Source of the DNA: Amycolatopsis endophytica
Lineage (GTDB): Bacteria; Actinomycetota; Actinomycetes; Mycobacteriales; Pseudonocardiaceae
Reading direction: 5' to 3'
Assembly (NCBI RefSeq): GCF_013410405.1
Contig: NZ_JACCFK010000001.1
Coordinates: 4,774,001-4,838,000 of the forward strand
Length of the DNA stretch: 64,000 bases
This document shows positions 24,034 through 33,788 of the stretch, in pieces. The notes beneath the pieces were generated by a model that saw only the letters and a list, made by a program, of their open reading frames with translations, ran no database searches and had not been told where the DNA came from. Position numbers and translations under genes: made by a program. Numbering within the stretch: position 1 is the stretch's first letter; every line of letters starts with the position of its first letter.

Positions 24034-26105
24034 CGAGCCTCCCGGACGAACCGGACGGCGTCGGCGATGACGACGTTGTCCGCCGCGTCGCTGAGCTCGA
24101 CATGACCGCCGATGCCGCCGAGGAACGGGAAGGTGCCCAGCGAGACCCACTCGCCCCCGCGGACCAGCGGCGTGCCCGGCACCGTCTGGTCGACCGTCAC
24201 CGGTGTCGTCCCGCCGGCGTGGTGGACGACGTAGGTCGCGTCGGTGGCGCGGTTGGACGCGGCCGGGTAGGAGGCCAGCACCTCGTACCGGTCGTCACCG
24301 GGCAGTGCGGGGCGCCACCGCGCCACATCAGTGCCGTCGCCCCGCGTGTGCGAGGCGTAGTTGAACCCGTAGTACCCGGGCACGCCCCGCCCGCTCGCCC
24401 AGGTGCCGGTGACCTCGAAACCCAGGCCGCCGCCGTTGTCCACGGTGAACTCCTCGCGCACGTCGGGCTGGTGCCGTGCCCGCACGAGGGTCAGCTCGTC
24501 CAGGCCGATGACCGTGCCGCCGCCGCGACCGGGGCCGGCCAGCGTGAACCGGATCCGGTGCGGGCCGGGCCGCAGGCGCAGCCGGTCGAGCAGGACCACG
24601 TCGTAGCCCTCGTCCCGGTAGGAGGTGAGGTCCACGGTGGACACGCGCGGCGCGGCGCCGTCCACGGTCACGCGCACCACTCCGCCGTCGGCCGTCCGGT
24701 GGTGCCGCAGCCACAGCTCGTACTCGCGGTCGGGACCGCAGGCGAAGGTGTACTCCAGGAAGTCGCCGACCGCGCCGGGCCGGTACACCGCGCGGGCCCC
24801 GGCGGACGCGGCGGTCTCCCGGACGACCTCGACCATGCCGCCGGAGCGACGGGCGCCGGGGGCCCGGTGCCCGAGGTCGAGGGCGCGCTGCGTCAGGTCC
24901 GGCCCGGTGGCGAGGCTGTCGCGCCCCTGCGTCAGCCATTCCAGGTTGAACCGCGCCACCGCCACCCGGCCCGGACTGCCGTCGAGGTCACCGTCGCAGC
25001 CGTAGAGCAGGACGATCGTACCGTCGGACAGGCCGGCCAGATCCGAGTAGAAGCCGCGACCGGTGTTGACCGAGCGGCTGTATCGGAACGAGGCGCCCTC
25101 GTCGTAGCTGACCGAGACGGTCATGTTCCACCGCATCGGCGCGTCCGGATGGCTGAACAGGACCCGGTCGACCTCGGCGCTGCGCGGCCCGCCGGTGTAG
25201 CGGACGAGACTGGTGTCCACGCCGTTGAACAGACCGGCGTTGAAGTCCATGACGGGCGCGTCCCAGGTCACGCCGCCGTCGGTGCTGATCGCGATGTCCC
25301 GCGGCCAGTCCTGGCCGGACCCGGGCCTGCTGTTGAGCACGACAACCCCGTCGCGGCGCTGCATCACGCGCGCCTCGCCGACGTCCGGGAGGTCGGGGCC
25401 CAGCGGGATCTCCCCGCCGGAGAGCCACGTCCGGCCGTGGTCGTCGCTGTACACGGTGGACACGCCGTAGTTGCGCTCGGCCGCGGGCACGCCGGTGATG
25501 ACGGTGCGGTGCGAGACGGACAGGAGAAGCCGGCCCGAGTCGAGCTGGATCCCGTGACCCGGTCCGGGCCCGTGCATCGCCCAGTCGTACGGGAAGTGGT
25601 CGAACAACGAGGTCAGGTCGCGGCGCGCGCTCCAGGTCACGCCGCCGTCGGTGCTCGACGTGACGTACACCGTGCTGGAGTCCGCGGAGCAACTGGTGTT
25701 CTCGGGCAGTCGCACGCAGTTGTTGTGGAACAGGAACACTTCGCCGGTGACGTGGTCGACGACGAAGGTCGGGTTGGACCAGCACTCCCCGTTGACCGCC
25801 TCCGCGACCGCCCGCGACGCGCTCCAGGTCCGCCCACCGTCGGTGCTGCGGCGGATGAGCAGGTCGTGCGGGCCCGCGTCGCAGGTTTCGTGACGGCCCT
25901 CGGTGCAGGCGATGATCGTGTCGTCGGGCAGCACCGCCAGCGCGTGCACGTGGTAGCTGGCCAGCGGGTCGACCGTGATGTCCCACAGGGTCGACTCGGC
26001 GAAGAAGGGCGCGGCGGTGGGGGAGGCGAACGCGCGGGCGGGGAGAGCGGACGCGGCGGCGGCGGTGGCGACGCCGAGGGCGAACGTCCGGCGGCTGACG
26101 GGCAT
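24030..26105 (-). CDS. Secreted sialidase-like (BNR-repeat) glycosidase with golvesin-type C-terminal domain
   Basis: 691 aa. A Tat-type leader (VSRRTFALGVATAAAASALPARAFA) predicts export. The beta-propeller (about 40-400) has Asp boxes RRSTDGGRTW, TSSTDGGVTW, SDDHGRTW and ISTDGGVTW. A CBM6-like domain (about 430-540; YRPGAVGDFLEYTFACG) and a golvesin/xanthan-lyase-type binding domain (about 560-690; RYEVLASYPAASNRATDATY) follow. Enzymes of this shape release sialic or related terminal acids from glycans outside the cell. ATG 26105 has TAGGAG upstream and the gene lies 8 bp after the DapA/NanA-like gene, which fits a sialidase-plus-aldolase pairing. The usual FRIP motif is not obvious, so the true substrate may be another sugar. 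Confidence 0.78.
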   Translation of the reverse strand: MPVSRRTFALGVATAAAASALPARAFASPTAAPFFAESTLWDITVDPLASYHVHALAVLPDDTIIACTEGRHETCDAGPHDLLIRRSTDGGRTWSASRAVAEAVNGECWSNPTFVVDHVTGEVFLFHNNCVRLPENTSCSADSSTVYVTSSTDGGVTWSARRDLTSLFDHFPYDWAMHGPGPGHGIQLDSGRLLLSVSHRTVITGVPAAERNYGVSTVYSDDHGRTWLSGGEIPLGPDLPDVGEARVMQRRDGVVVLNSRPGSGQDWPRDIAISTDGGVTWDAPVMDFNAGLFNGVDTSLVRYTGGPRSAEVDRVLFSHPDAPMRWNMTVSVSYDEGASFRYSRSVNTGRGFYSDLAGLSDGTIVLLYGCDGDLDGSPGRVAVARFNLEWLTQGRDSLATGPDLTQRALDLGHRAPGARRSGGMVEVVRETAASAGARAVYRPGAVGDFLEYTFACGPDREYELWLRHHRTADGGVVRVTVDGAAPRVSTVDLTSYRDEGYDVVLLDRLRLRPGPHRIRFTLAGPGRGGGTVIGLDELTLVRARHQPDVREEFTVDNGGGLGFEVTGTWASGRGVPGYYGFNYASHTRGDGTDVARWRPALPGDDRYEVLASYPAASNRATDATYVVHHAGGTTPVTVDQTVPGTPLVRGGEWVSLGTFPFLGGIGGHVELSDAADNVVIADAVRFVREAR

Positions 26106-26112
26106 GACGCTC

Positions 26113-27057
26113 CTAAGAGGACGGCTCCGGGTGGAGGACGGTGTGCCGCAGCAGGTCACGCACCTGCTCCAGCTCGGTTTCCGTGCAGGGCAGGAACGGC
26201 GGGGCGGCGTGCGGCGGGCACAGGCCGAGCAGGTCCAGCGCGGCCTTGACGATTACGACCCCGCTCACCCCCGGCCGGATGGTGAACAGCCCGGTCAGCT
26301 GGTCGACGTCGTGCTGGCGGGCTTCGGCGGTGGCGTGGTCACCGGCGACGGCCGCGCGGAACAACCCGGCGCACAGCGCGGGCGCCAGCATGCCCACGCC
26401 AGGGACCAGCCCGGCCGCCCCGGCACGCAGCCCGGCGGCGAGCTGCCGCTCGGCGCCCTGGGCGATCCCGAACCCGGGCCGTTCCCCGGCCAGCTCGCAG
26501 AACCGGGCGAACAGGCGCGCGTCGCCGGAACTGTCCTTCACACCGACGATCCCCGGTTCGTCCAGGAGTCCGCGCAGCAGTGACGCGGTGACGGGGTTCC
26601 CGGTGTAGCCGGGGCTGTTGTAGACGATCACGGGACGGCCGTGCGTGGCCACCTCGCGGAAGTGCCGGTGCAGCTCGCTCTGGCCGTGCCGGTAGTAGAA
26701 CGGCGCGAGCGCGACCACGGCGTCCAGGCGCACGTCATCGAGAATTTCTAGGCGCCGCAGGGTGTCCCGGGTGCCTGCTCCCGGCACGGTCACCAGTATG
26801 CGGGCGGGTTCCCCGGCCAGGTCACGCCACTGGGCCGACACTTCCGTGGCGTAGTCCCGCACCTCGGTGGCGGTCAGCAGCGGCCCCTCACCGTTGGTGC
26901 CGCCGAGCATGAGCGTGGTGATCCCGCCCGCGGCGAGGTGCTCCAGCAGCGGGAGCACGGCGGGTGGATCGGGCCGCCCGCGCCGGTCGAGCGCGGTGAC
27001 CAGGGGGATCGTCACACCGGTGACGAGGTGGTCGGAGCTGTCGGACGTGGCCGTCAT
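26113..27057 (-). CDS. DapA/NanA-family class I aldolase (dihydrodipicolinate synthase-like)
   Basis: 314 aa TIM barrel. Family marks: GGTNGEGPLLT near residue 55 (pyruvate-carboxylate binding), Tyr in VIVYNSPGYTG and the Schiff-base Lys in GIVGVKDSSGD. Members condense or cleave pyruvate with aldehydes: N-acetylneuraminate lyase, 2-keto-3-deoxy sugar acid aldolases or dihydrodipicolinate synthase. ATG 27057 follows GGAGGGAG. Being first in an operon with a sialidase-like enzyme and a glycosidase, and controlled from the LacI intergenic region, it is more likely a sugar-acid aldolase than a lysine enzyme. The product sugar is not determinable. Confidence 0.83.
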   Translation of the reverse strand: MTATSDSSDHLVTGVTIPLVTALDRRGRPDPPAVLPLLEHLAAGGITTLMLGGTNGEGPLLTATEVRDYATEVSAQWRDLAGEPARILVTVPGAGTRDTLRRLEILDDVRLDAVVALAPFYYRHGQSELHRHFREVATHGRPVIVYNSPGYTGNPVTASLLRGLLDEPGIVGVKDSSGDARLFARFCELAGERPGFGIAQGAERQLAAGLRAGAAGLVPGVGMLAPALCAGLFRAAVAGDHATAEARQHDVDQLTGLFTIRPGVSGVVIVKAALDLLGLCPPHAAPPFLPCTETELEQVRDLLRHTVLHPEPSS

Positions 27058-27116
27058 GGGCACTCCCTCCGGGAAGTCGTTCGGATGCTAACCGCGGCCG
27101 GGGCGGGGGACCAGGG

Positions 27117-27132
27117 GCTAATAGGAATTAGC
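27117..27132. promoter_or_regulatory. LacI-type operator GCTAATAGGAATTAGC
   Basis: Perfect 6-bp inverted repeat GCTAAT/ATTAGC with a 4-bp centre, located 60 bp before the aldolase operon start and 126 bp before the LacI start. Half-sites occur at GCTAAC (27088-27093) and ATTAGC (27239-27244), the latter just before the LacI ribosome site. A TTGACA (27186-27191) with a weak -10 lies on the plus strand. Binding by the adjacent LacI protein is inferred. Confidence 0.65.
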
Positions 27133-27257
27133 AAAATCGGCACGGTGGCGGATAACGAGTAGGACACCAAGTATGCCCAGGATCCTTGACATGCCAGGGA
27201 TTCGCGGTCAACACTTTGCGACCATCGCACTGGGGCGAATTAGCGGGAGGACGGACG

Positions 27258-28334
27258 ATGAACCGCGGACCGGTCCGGCGGCCGACGCAAGCCGATATCG
27301 CCCGGCTTGCCGGGGTCAGCCAGGCCACCGTCTCGCTCGTGCTGAACGACCGTGACTCCGACGTCCGGATCAGTCCGGCGACGCGTCAGCGCGTGCTCGC
27401 GGCGATGCGGGAGTGGGGTTACGTCGCGAACCTCTCCGCTCGCTCGCTCGCCGGCGGCCGCAGCCGCATCATCGGGGTCTACACGTTCGAACCGGTCTTC
27501 CCGACCACGAGCGTGGACTTCTACTTCCCGTTCCTGCTCGGCATGGAACAGCAGGCCGCGGAGCTGGGGTACGACCTGCTGCTGTTCACCAGCGCGGGCG
27601 GGCAGCGGCAGATCTTCCGCGACGGCACCACGCGGCTGTCGCTGGCCGACGGCGCGCTGCTGCTCGGCCGGTACCCCAACACCGAGGAAATCGAGCAGCT
27701 GCGCGACTTCGGCTACCCGTTCGTCTACGTCGGGCACCGCGAGGTGTCCGGTCCGCCGGTGTCCTATGTGGCCGCCGACTACACCAGTGCCACCCAACAG
27801 CTCACCGAGCGGCTGTTCGGGCTCGGGCACGAGCACGTGGCCTACGCCCGGATCGGCGACGGCGACCTGCAACCGAGCCGGGACCGCGAAAAGGGGTTCC
27901 GGCGGGCCGTGCCGTCGGGCCGCGAACGCAGGCTGCCCGGTCCGGTGTGGACACTGGAGTCCACCGAGGACGTCGAGGGCCTGCTCGCTGAGATGCGCCG
28001 CGGCGGCATCACCGGCCTGGTGGCCGAGCAGGACCTTCTCGCCGAGGAGATCCTGGCCGTCGCGCACCGGCGGGGACTGTCGGTGCCCGGCGACCTCAGC
28101 GTCGTCGCGCTCGGCGACACGATGGGCGCGCGCGGTACCGGCACGGACTGGACCCGGCTCGTGGTGCCGCGGGAGGAAATGGGCAGGCAGGCCACCCGCC
28201 TGCTGGTGCGCCTGCTCGAAGCCGACGACCGCGAGGCCGTCAGCGAGAACGTCGAATGCCCGCTCGCGCCGGGCACCACCGTGGGACCACCGGCCGGGGG
28301 CGGCGAAGCCCCCAGAAACGGGAGAGAGTCATGA
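27258..28334 (+). CDS. LacI-family transcriptional regulator of the glycan locus
   Basis: 358 aa. N-terminal HTH (residues 8-30: TQADIARLAGVSQATVSLVLN) and hinge helix (ANLSARSLAGGRS), then the periplasmic-binding-protein-like sugar domain (IIGVYTFEPVFPTTSVDFYFPFLLGMEQQAAELGYDLLL). ATG 27258 has GGGAGGACGG upstream; an in-frame ATG at 27186 is rejected because it falls in the promoter. It is the first gene of the plus-strand operon, its stop overlaps the next start (ATGA), and it is divergent from the aldolase/sialidase/GH127 genes. A perfect LacI-like operator lies between. It probably represses both arms until an oligosaccharide is present. Confidence 0.9.
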   Translation: MNRGPVRRPTQADIARLAGVSQATVSLVLNDRDSDVRISPATRQRVLAAMREWGYVANLSARSLAGGRSRIIGVYTFEPVFPTTSVDFYFPFLLGMEQQAAELGYDLLLFTSAGGQRQIFRDGTTRLSLADGALLLGRYPNTEEIEQLRDFGYPFVYVGHREVSGPPVSYVAADYTSATQQLTERLFGLGHEHVAYARIGDGDLQPSRDREKGFRRAVPSGRERRLPGPVWTLESTEDVEGLLAEMRRGGITGLVAEQDLLAEEILAVAHRRGLSVPGDLSVVALGDTMGARGTGTDWTRLVVPREEMGRQATRLLVRLLEADDREAVSENVECPLAPGTTVGPPAGGGEAPRNGRES

Positions 28335-30436
28335 CGCAACCCGCCCCCACCGACTGGAACACGTGGGACGTGCGGTACCACACCGCGGCGGCCCACCTGC
28401 CCTCCGGGCTGCGCGTCCGGATCGGCATCGGCACTCCGGACGGCGAGGTCTTCGACGGGTTCACCTGGCGGCAGGGCCTGGAACGGCTCGGGCACAAGAC
28501 GGTCGACGGCGAGTACGCCGAGGTCACCGTCCGGCACGGTGAAGCCGTCCTGCGGCTGGTGTTCACCAATCCGCGCAAGGACGTCCTGTGCGGTCTGGCC
28601 GAATGGGCCGGTCCGGTCCCCGAAGGTCATTCCGTCCACCTGATCGTCGACAAGCTGCCGGGCGCCGCCGCGCCGCCGGACACCGAGTGGCGCACCTCGA
28701 TGTCGGTGGCTCCCACCGTGCACGACGACGACGGCGCCACCCGGCTGGACCTGGGCACGGCACCGTCGTACCGGTTCGCGTGGGCGCCCGCCGGGGACAC
28801 CGGCGAAGATCTGGAGTTCGACTTCGACGCCGCGCGGGAGCGGGCCGAGTCGGCGGCGATCGGCAGCTCCGGCTGGCTCGGCCGCGCCGCCGAGGGCTAC
28901 CAGCGGGCCCTGACCTGGAACACGGTGATCCGCACCGATCTGGGCCGGGTCATCACGCCGACCTCGCGGGACTTCGTGTGCCAGGCCCGCGGCGGCTTCT
29001 ACGGCACCTGGGCCCTGCACGGCTGGGACACGTTCTTCTGCGGGCTGACCGCGACCTGGATCGGGCACGACTACGCGCGCGGTATCCACGAGCAGATCCT
29101 GGAGCAGGTGACCGAGCGCGGGTTCGTGCCCAACCGCGTCTCCGACGAACGCGGCCGCACCGACGACCGCTCGCAGCCGCCGGTGGGCGCCTACACGATC
29201 CTCAAGTCCTACCTGAGCACCGGGCTGTCCGACGAGACCCGCGACCGGCGCCTGCTCACCGAGACCTACCCGGTGCTGCTGCGCTGGCACGACTGGTGGA
29301 GCAGCGACCGGCGGGGGCCGCACGGCATGCTCGCCTGGGGTTCGGACCCGACCGACGATCCCAAATCGGCCACGGTGGACAGTACGCGCCGCGAGTCCGG
29401 GCTGGACGATTCACCGATGTACGACGAGATCCGCTACGACCCGGACACCCACACGATGGACCTGGCCGACGTGGGTCTCAACGCCCTGCACGCGATGGAC
29501 GGCGAAGCGCTCGCCCACATGGCCGGTCTGCTGGGGGACACCGCGACGGCCGAGCGGCTGCGCGCGGAAGTGGCCGACACGCGCAAGCGGATCGACGAGG
29601 TCTTCTGGGACGGGGACGCCGGCCACTACCGCAACCGGCGCGCCGACGGATCGTTCGACGTGCACCTCGCTCCGACGATGCTCTACCCGCTGCTGGCCGG
29701 TGTGCCGGACGCGGAACGCGCCCTGGCGACAGTGGATACGTTGCTCGCGCCCGACCTGCTCGGCGGATCGCCGCCGCTGCCCAGCGTGTCGCGCAGCGAT
29801 CCCGGCTACAACCGGCACTACTGCCGCGGCCGCATCTGGGGCCCGATCGCGTTCCTCGTCGTGGAGGGGCTGCGCCGCTACGGGCTGGACGACCGGGTCG
29901 GCCACATCGTCGACGAGCTGCTGAGCATCTTCCGCCTGGAGTGGGAGGAGCACAGCCACGTGCACGAGAACTACTTCTCCAGCCCGGATGAGGACATCCA
30001 CCCCTTCGAGGCGCGGTCGGACTTCCTGCTCAGCTGGGGCAACCTGCTGGCCTACCTGGCGATGCAGCAGCTGGCCGACCCCCGCGCGGGCGGGTGGCGC
30101 TTCGCCCACCCCGGCCGCGAAACCGGGCTGACCAACCTCACCCTGCGCGAAGGCCCGCTCGGCGTCGAGGCCACCGCCGGACGGTTCCGGGTCACGCTCG
30201 ACGGCTCGACGCTGGTGGACGCGCCTGCCGACGTGGTGATCGAGGACTACACGCGCGACGGCGACATGGTGCGTGCGGTGATCCGCAACCCCGGCGGCGG
30301 AGTGGTCACCCTCGGTGTTCCGGCGGCGGCCGGTGAAACGGTGACGGTCCGGGGGAGCAGCGTCGCGGTCGAACCCGGCGGCGTGGTCACCCTCGCCGCG
30401 GCCGACGGGGAAGTCGTCCTCGGCAGGCCGTCGTGA
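28331..30436 (+). CDS. (alpha/alpha)6-barrel glycosidase, GH63/MGH1-like or trehalase-like
   Basis: 701 aa, no signal peptide. After an N-terminal beta domain (1-190) comes an alpha/alpha toroid with GFYGTWALHGWDTFFCGLTA, FVPNRVSDERGRTDDRSQPPVG, ESGLDDSPMYD and a late EEHSHVHENYFSSPDED, matching the glucoamylase/GH63-like pattern with acidic residues at the active site (Asp in GLDDSP; Glu in HENYF). A C-terminal beta domain ends the protein. It would act in the cytoplasm on an imported oligosaccharide. GGGAGAGAG precedes the ATG, which overlaps the LacI stop; the next gene starts with a GTGA overlap. Linkage specificity cannot be read. Confidence 0.8.
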   Translation: MTQPAPTDWNTWDVRYHTAAAHLPSGLRVRIGIGTPDGEVFDGFTWRQGLERLGHKTVDGEYAEVTVRHGEAVLRLVFTNPRKDVLCGLAEWAGPVPEGHSVHLIVDKLPGAAAPPDTEWRTSMSVAPTVHDDDGATRLDLGTAPSYRFAWAPAGDTGEDLEFDFDAARERAESAAIGSSGWLGRAAEGYQRALTWNTVIRTDLGRVITPTSRDFVCQARGGFYGTWALHGWDTFFCGLTATWIGHDYARGIHEQILEQVTERGFVPNRVSDERGRTDDRSQPPVGAYTILKSYLSTGLSDETRDRRLLTETYPVLLRWHDWWSSDRRGPHGMLAWGSDPTDDPKSATVDSTRRESGLDDSPMYDEIRYDPDTHTMDLADVGLNALHAMDGEALAHMAGLLGDTATAERLRAEVADTRKRIDEVFWDGDAGHYRNRRADGSFDVHLAPTMLYPLLAGVPDAERALATVDTLLAPDLLGGSPPLPSVSRSDPGYNRHYCRGRIWGPIAFLVVEGLRRYGLDDRVGHIVDELLSIFRLEWEEHSHVHENYFSSPDEDIHPFEARSDFLLSWGNLLAYLAMQQLADPRAGGWRFAHPGRETGLTNLTLREGPLGVEATAGRFRVTLDGSTLVDAPADVVIEDYTRDGDMVRAVIRNPGGGVVTLGVPAAAGETVTVRGSSVAVEPGGVVTLAAADGEVVLGRPS

Positions 30437-31362
30437 TCCGCGTCGTCGTCAAGCGGCTCCTGATCGGTGTACTGGTGATGTGGGGTGCGGCGTCGCTGAT
30501 CTTCCTGATCGTGCGGGTCGCGCCCGGCAACCCGGCGACGATCCTGCTGGGCCCGGACGCCACACCGGACCAGGTGCAGGCGCTGACCGCGAAACTCGGC
30601 CTCGACCGGCCGCTGATCGCGCAGTACCTGAGCTACCTCGGCGACGTGGCCCGGCTGCACTTCGGCGACTCCTACCGGCTGGGCGGCCCGGCGATGGCGG
30701 AGGTGTTCGGCCGGCTGCCCGCGACGTTCGAGCTGATGCTGTTCTCCACCCTCATCGCGGTGGTCGCGGGACTCACGCTCGGCCTGGTGGCCGCGGCCCG
30801 TGCCGGCGGGATGCTGGACCGGGTGGTCTCGGCGGGCACGATCGCGTTGCAGTCGTTCCCCACGTTCTGGGTGGGCATCATGCTCATCCTGGTCTTCGCG
30901 CTCGTCCTGCGCGCGCTGCCCAGCGCGGGCGCCGGCACACCGGCGCACCTGGTCCTGCCCGCGGTCACGCTGGCACTGCCGTTCACCGCCACCGTCGCGC
31001 GGCTGACCCGCACCAGCGTCTCGGAGACGCTGCGCGAGCCCTACATCGCCACCGCCCGGTCGAAGGGCCTGGCGCAGCACCAGGTGCTGTTCGGGCACGC
31101 GCTGCGCAACTCGCTCATCCCGGTGGTCACGGTCGTCGGCCTGCACATGGGCGGGCTGATGGGCGGCGCGGTCGTGGTGGAGAACGTGTTCGCGTGGCCG
31201 GGGCTCGGCACGCTGGTGGTCGACGCGGTGTCCAACCGCGACTACGAGGTGGTGCAGGCGGCCGCGTTCCTCATCGCGGGCGTCGTGATGCTGTTCAACC
31301 TCGTCGCCGACCTCCTCTACTCGCAGCTCGACCCGCGCATCCGGCTGGAGGGAGCGGCATGA
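30433..31362 (+). CDS. ABC transporter permease (DppB/OppB type)
   Basis: 309 aa with six predicted membrane helices. Begins RVVVKRLLIGVLVMWGAASLIFLIVRVAPGNPA, the standard DppB start, contains TARSKGLAQHQVLFGHALRNSLIPV (the EAA loop contacting the ATPase) and ends in SQLDPRIRLE. The GTG start overlaps the upstream stop (GTGA), and its own stop overlaps the next start (ATGA). It forms the first half of the membrane channel of the locus's importer. Dpp/Opp-type systems mostly carry peptides, but in actinobacteria many serve oligosaccharides, which fits this locus. Confidence 0.92.
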   Translation: MIRVVVKRLLIGVLVMWGAASLIFLIVRVAPGNPATILLGPDATPDQVQALTAKLGLDRPLIAQYLSYLGDVARLHFGDSYRLGGPAMAEVFGRLPATFELMLFSTLIAVVAGLTLGLVAAARAGGMLDRVVSAGTIALQSFPTFWVGIMLILVFALVLRALPSAGAGTPAHLVLPAVTLALPFTATVARLTRTSVSETLREPYIATARSKGLAQHQVLFGHALRNSLIPVVTVVGLHMGGLMGGAVVVENVFAWPGLGTLVVDAVSNRDYEVVQAAAFLIAGVVMLFNLVADLLYSQLDPRIRLEGAA

Positions 31363-32231
31363 CCGCGCAGGCCGTCGTCGCGACCACACCACGCCGCCGC
31401 GCCGCGGGCCGCTGGTTCGGCCGCGTCCCGCACGTGGTGCTCGCGATCTACGCACTGGTCGCCGTGTTCGGGCCGCTGCTCGTCGACTACGACCCGGTCA
31501 GCACGGCGCTCAACGACCGGCTGCTCGCGCCGGGATCGCCACTGTCCACCGGCGGGACCGCGTGGTTCGGCACGGACGGCCTGGGCCGGGACGTCCTCGC
31601 GCAGGTGATCTACGGTGCGCGCACGTCGGTGATCATCGGGTTCGCGACGGTCGCGGTGTCCTGCGCCGTCGGCGTCGCGGTCGGCGCCGTCGCCGGGTAC
31701 TTCCGGGGCTGGCCGGACACGATCCTGGCCCGCGGCATCGACATCCTGCTCGCGTTCCCGGCGATCCTGCTCACCATCGTCATCGCGGGCGCGTTCGAGC
31801 GCAGCGTGCTGGTCGTGGTGACCGCGCTGTCGGCGACGGCGTGGATCTCCTTCGCCCGCGTCACGCGTTCCGTCGCACTGTCCACCCGGGAACGCCCCTG
31901 GGTGGACGCGGCGCGGGTGCTGGGCGTCGGGCGGTTGTCCATCCTGTGGCGGCACATCCTGCCGTTCACGATCGGGCCGGTGATCGCGCTGGCCACCCTG
32001 GAGTTCGCGCTCATCGTGCTCGCCGAGGCCGGCCTGTCCTTCCTCGGCATCGGACTGCCCTCCTCCGCCGTGTCGTGGGGGCAGGTCATCGCAGGCGGCA
32101 AGCAGTACCTGGCCACGGCCTGGTGGATCTCGGCCATCCCCGGCATCGCGCTGTCGCTGCTGATCATCAACATCGGAATCCTCGGCGACCAGCTCACCGC
32201 GCGGCACGGGCGCGGCCACGTCGGCCGGTAA
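31359..32231 (+). CDS. ABC transporter permease (DppC/OppC type)
   Basis: 290 aa, six membrane helices. DppC features: STGGTAWFGTDGLGRDVLAQVIYGARTSVIIG after the first helix, EAA loop region VDAARVLGVGRLSILWRHILPFTIGPV, and GEAGLSFLGIGLPSSAVSWG-like segment (here AEAGLSFLGIGLP). ATG 31359 overlaps the stop of the first permease. Partner of that permease; the binding-protein gene follows 27 bp after its stop with its own AGACAGGA ribosome site. Confidence 0.92.
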   Translation: MTAQAVVATTPRRRAAGRWFGRVPHVVLAIYALVAVFGPLLVDYDPVSTALNDRLLAPGSPLSTGGTAWFGTDGLGRDVLAQVIYGARTSVIIGFATVAVSCAVGVAVGAVAGYFRGWPDTILARGIDILLAFPAILLTIVIAGAFERSVLVVVTALSATAWISFARVTRSVALSTRERPWVDAARVLGVGRLSILWRHILPFTIGPVIALATLEFALIVLAEAGLSFLGIGLPSSAVSWGQVIAGGKQYLATAWWISAIPGIALSLLIINIGILGDQLTARHGRGHVGR

Positions 32232-32258
32232 CCGTCCACAGCAGACAGGAACACGCTC

Positions 32259-33788
32259 ATGACCAGAATCCCCGGCAAGGGCAGGACCCGCCGCGTCGCG
32301 CTCGCCGTCTTCGCGTCGGCCGCGGTGGCGCTCACCGGATGCGGCACCACCGGCGGGGCCGGTGGTGCCGCCGACGGTGAGATCACGGTCGCCGGCACCT
32401 ACGCGATCGAGAACCTCGACGCGGCCAGCCCCTCGGGCGGCGGCAGCACCGGCACCCAGCTGGTGTCGTTGCAGATCTTCAGCAGGCTCGTCAAACCACG
32501 CGCGGACGGCACGCTCGAAGGCGACCTCGCCACGACGTGGAAGGCCGACCCGACGGCCTCGGAGTGGACCTTCACCCTGCGTCCCGGCGTCACGTTCAGC
32601 GACGGGCGCGACCTCACCTCGGCCGACGTCGTCGCCGCGTTCACCCGCTTCCTCGAACTGAAGAGCACGAACGCCAACAACTTCACCGGCGACACGATGA
32701 CCGCGACCTCGCCGACCGAGGTGGTGCTCAAGTCGCCGAAACCGGACGCGGCGATCCCGTACAAGCTGGCGTTGTTCTACGTCGTGCCGGGCACCGTGAC
32801 CGGTGAGGACCCGGCCTTCTTCAAGAACCCCGTCGGATCCGGGCCGTTCAAGGTGGAGCGGTTCGATCCGTCCGGCACGGTCGTGCTGGTGCCCAACGAG
32901 ACCTACTACGGCGGCGCGCCGGCCCTGAAACGCGTGACGCTGCGCAAGATGCCCGAGCTCGCGGCCCGGCTGACCGCGCTGCGCTCCGGCGAGGTCGACC
33001 TGATCTGGGGCATCCCGGACGACCAGCTGCCCCAGCTGCAGCAGGACCCGGCACTGACCGTCCAAACGGCACAGAGCACCGCGGTGTTCACCATGTGGTT
33101 CAACTCGTCGGTCCCGGCACTGACCAAGCCCGAGGTGCGGCGGGCGCTGTGGCAGGCGGTCGACTTCGCCACGATCATCAAGCAGCTCTACCCGCAGACC
33201 GGCACCCTGTCCGAGTCGCCGGTGTCCCCCGTCACCGTGGGATACGTGCCGCAGCAGCCGGTCCGCTACGACCCGGCCGCCGCGAAGGCGGCGCTGCAGG
33301 CGGCGGGCTTCGACTTCTCGGCGAAGCTGCGGCTGCAGTTCGCCAACGCCGAGTTCCGCCAGTTCAACCAGGCGGTCGTGTCCGATCTGGCCAAGATCGG
33401 CGTCCAGGTCGACCTGCGGGAGAAGGAACAGGCCGTGTTCACCAGCGACCTGCTGGCGATGAACTGGGACATCAACTTCCAGCAGCTGTCCAACCCGACC
33501 TTCGACGGATCCAACACGCTCGGCAGGCTCTACCCGTGCGCGGCCAAGCGCACCGGCTACTGCAACCCGGAGCTGGACCGGCTGCTGACCGACGCGGTGG
33601 CGACCCCGGACCTGGGCGAGCGCACCCGCCTCTACGGCGAAGCGAGCAAGATCATCTGGGGCGACGCGGTCGGTATGTTCCCGATGGCCGTCAAGTACGC
33701 CTACGCGTGGAACAGCTCGCTGAGCGGGGTCGTACCGGATCCCAACGGCCTGCCCGACTTCGCCTCCATCCGGGCCGGCGGGGCATGA
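32259..33788 (+). CDS. Family 5 extracellular solute-binding lipoprotein of the ABC importer
   Basis: 509 aa. Lipoprotein signal: positive start, core ALAVFASAAVAL, lipobox LTGC with Cys28, Gly-rich linker. The mature part is a typical Opp/Dpp-type SBP_bac_5: RPGVTFSDGRDLTSADVVAAFTRFL, GSGPFKVERFDPSGTVVLVPNETYYGG, and VRRALWQAVDFATIIKQLYPQTG. It should sit on the outer face of the membrane and deliver ligand to the two permeases. Its stop overlaps the start of the first ATPase. Given the enzymes in the operon the ligand is more likely a glycan fragment than a peptide; this is inference. Confidence 0.92.
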   Translation: MTRIPGKGRTRRVALAVFASAAVALTGCGTTGGAGGAADGEITVAGTYAIENLDAASPSGGGSTGTQLVSLQIFSRLVKPRADGTLEGDLATTWKADPTASEWTFTLRPGVTFSDGRDLTSADVVAAFTRFLELKSTNANNFTGDTMTATSPTEVVLKSPKPDAAIPYKLALFYVVPGTVTGEDPAFFKNPVGSGPFKVERFDPSGTVVLVPNETYYGGAPALKRVTLRKMPELAARLTALRSGEVDLIWGIPDDQLPQLQQDPALTVQTAQSTAVFTMWFNSSVPALTKPEVRRALWQAVDFATIIKQLYPQTGTLSESPVSPVTVGYVPQQPVRYDPAAAKAALQAAGFDFSAKLRLQFANAEFRQFNQAVVSDLAKIGVQVDLREKEQAVFTSDLLAMNWDINFQQLSNPTFDGSNTLGRLYPCAAKRTGYCNPELDRLLTDAVATPDLGERTRLYGEASKIIWGDAVGMFPMAVKYAYAWNSSLSGVVPDPNGLPDFASIRAGGA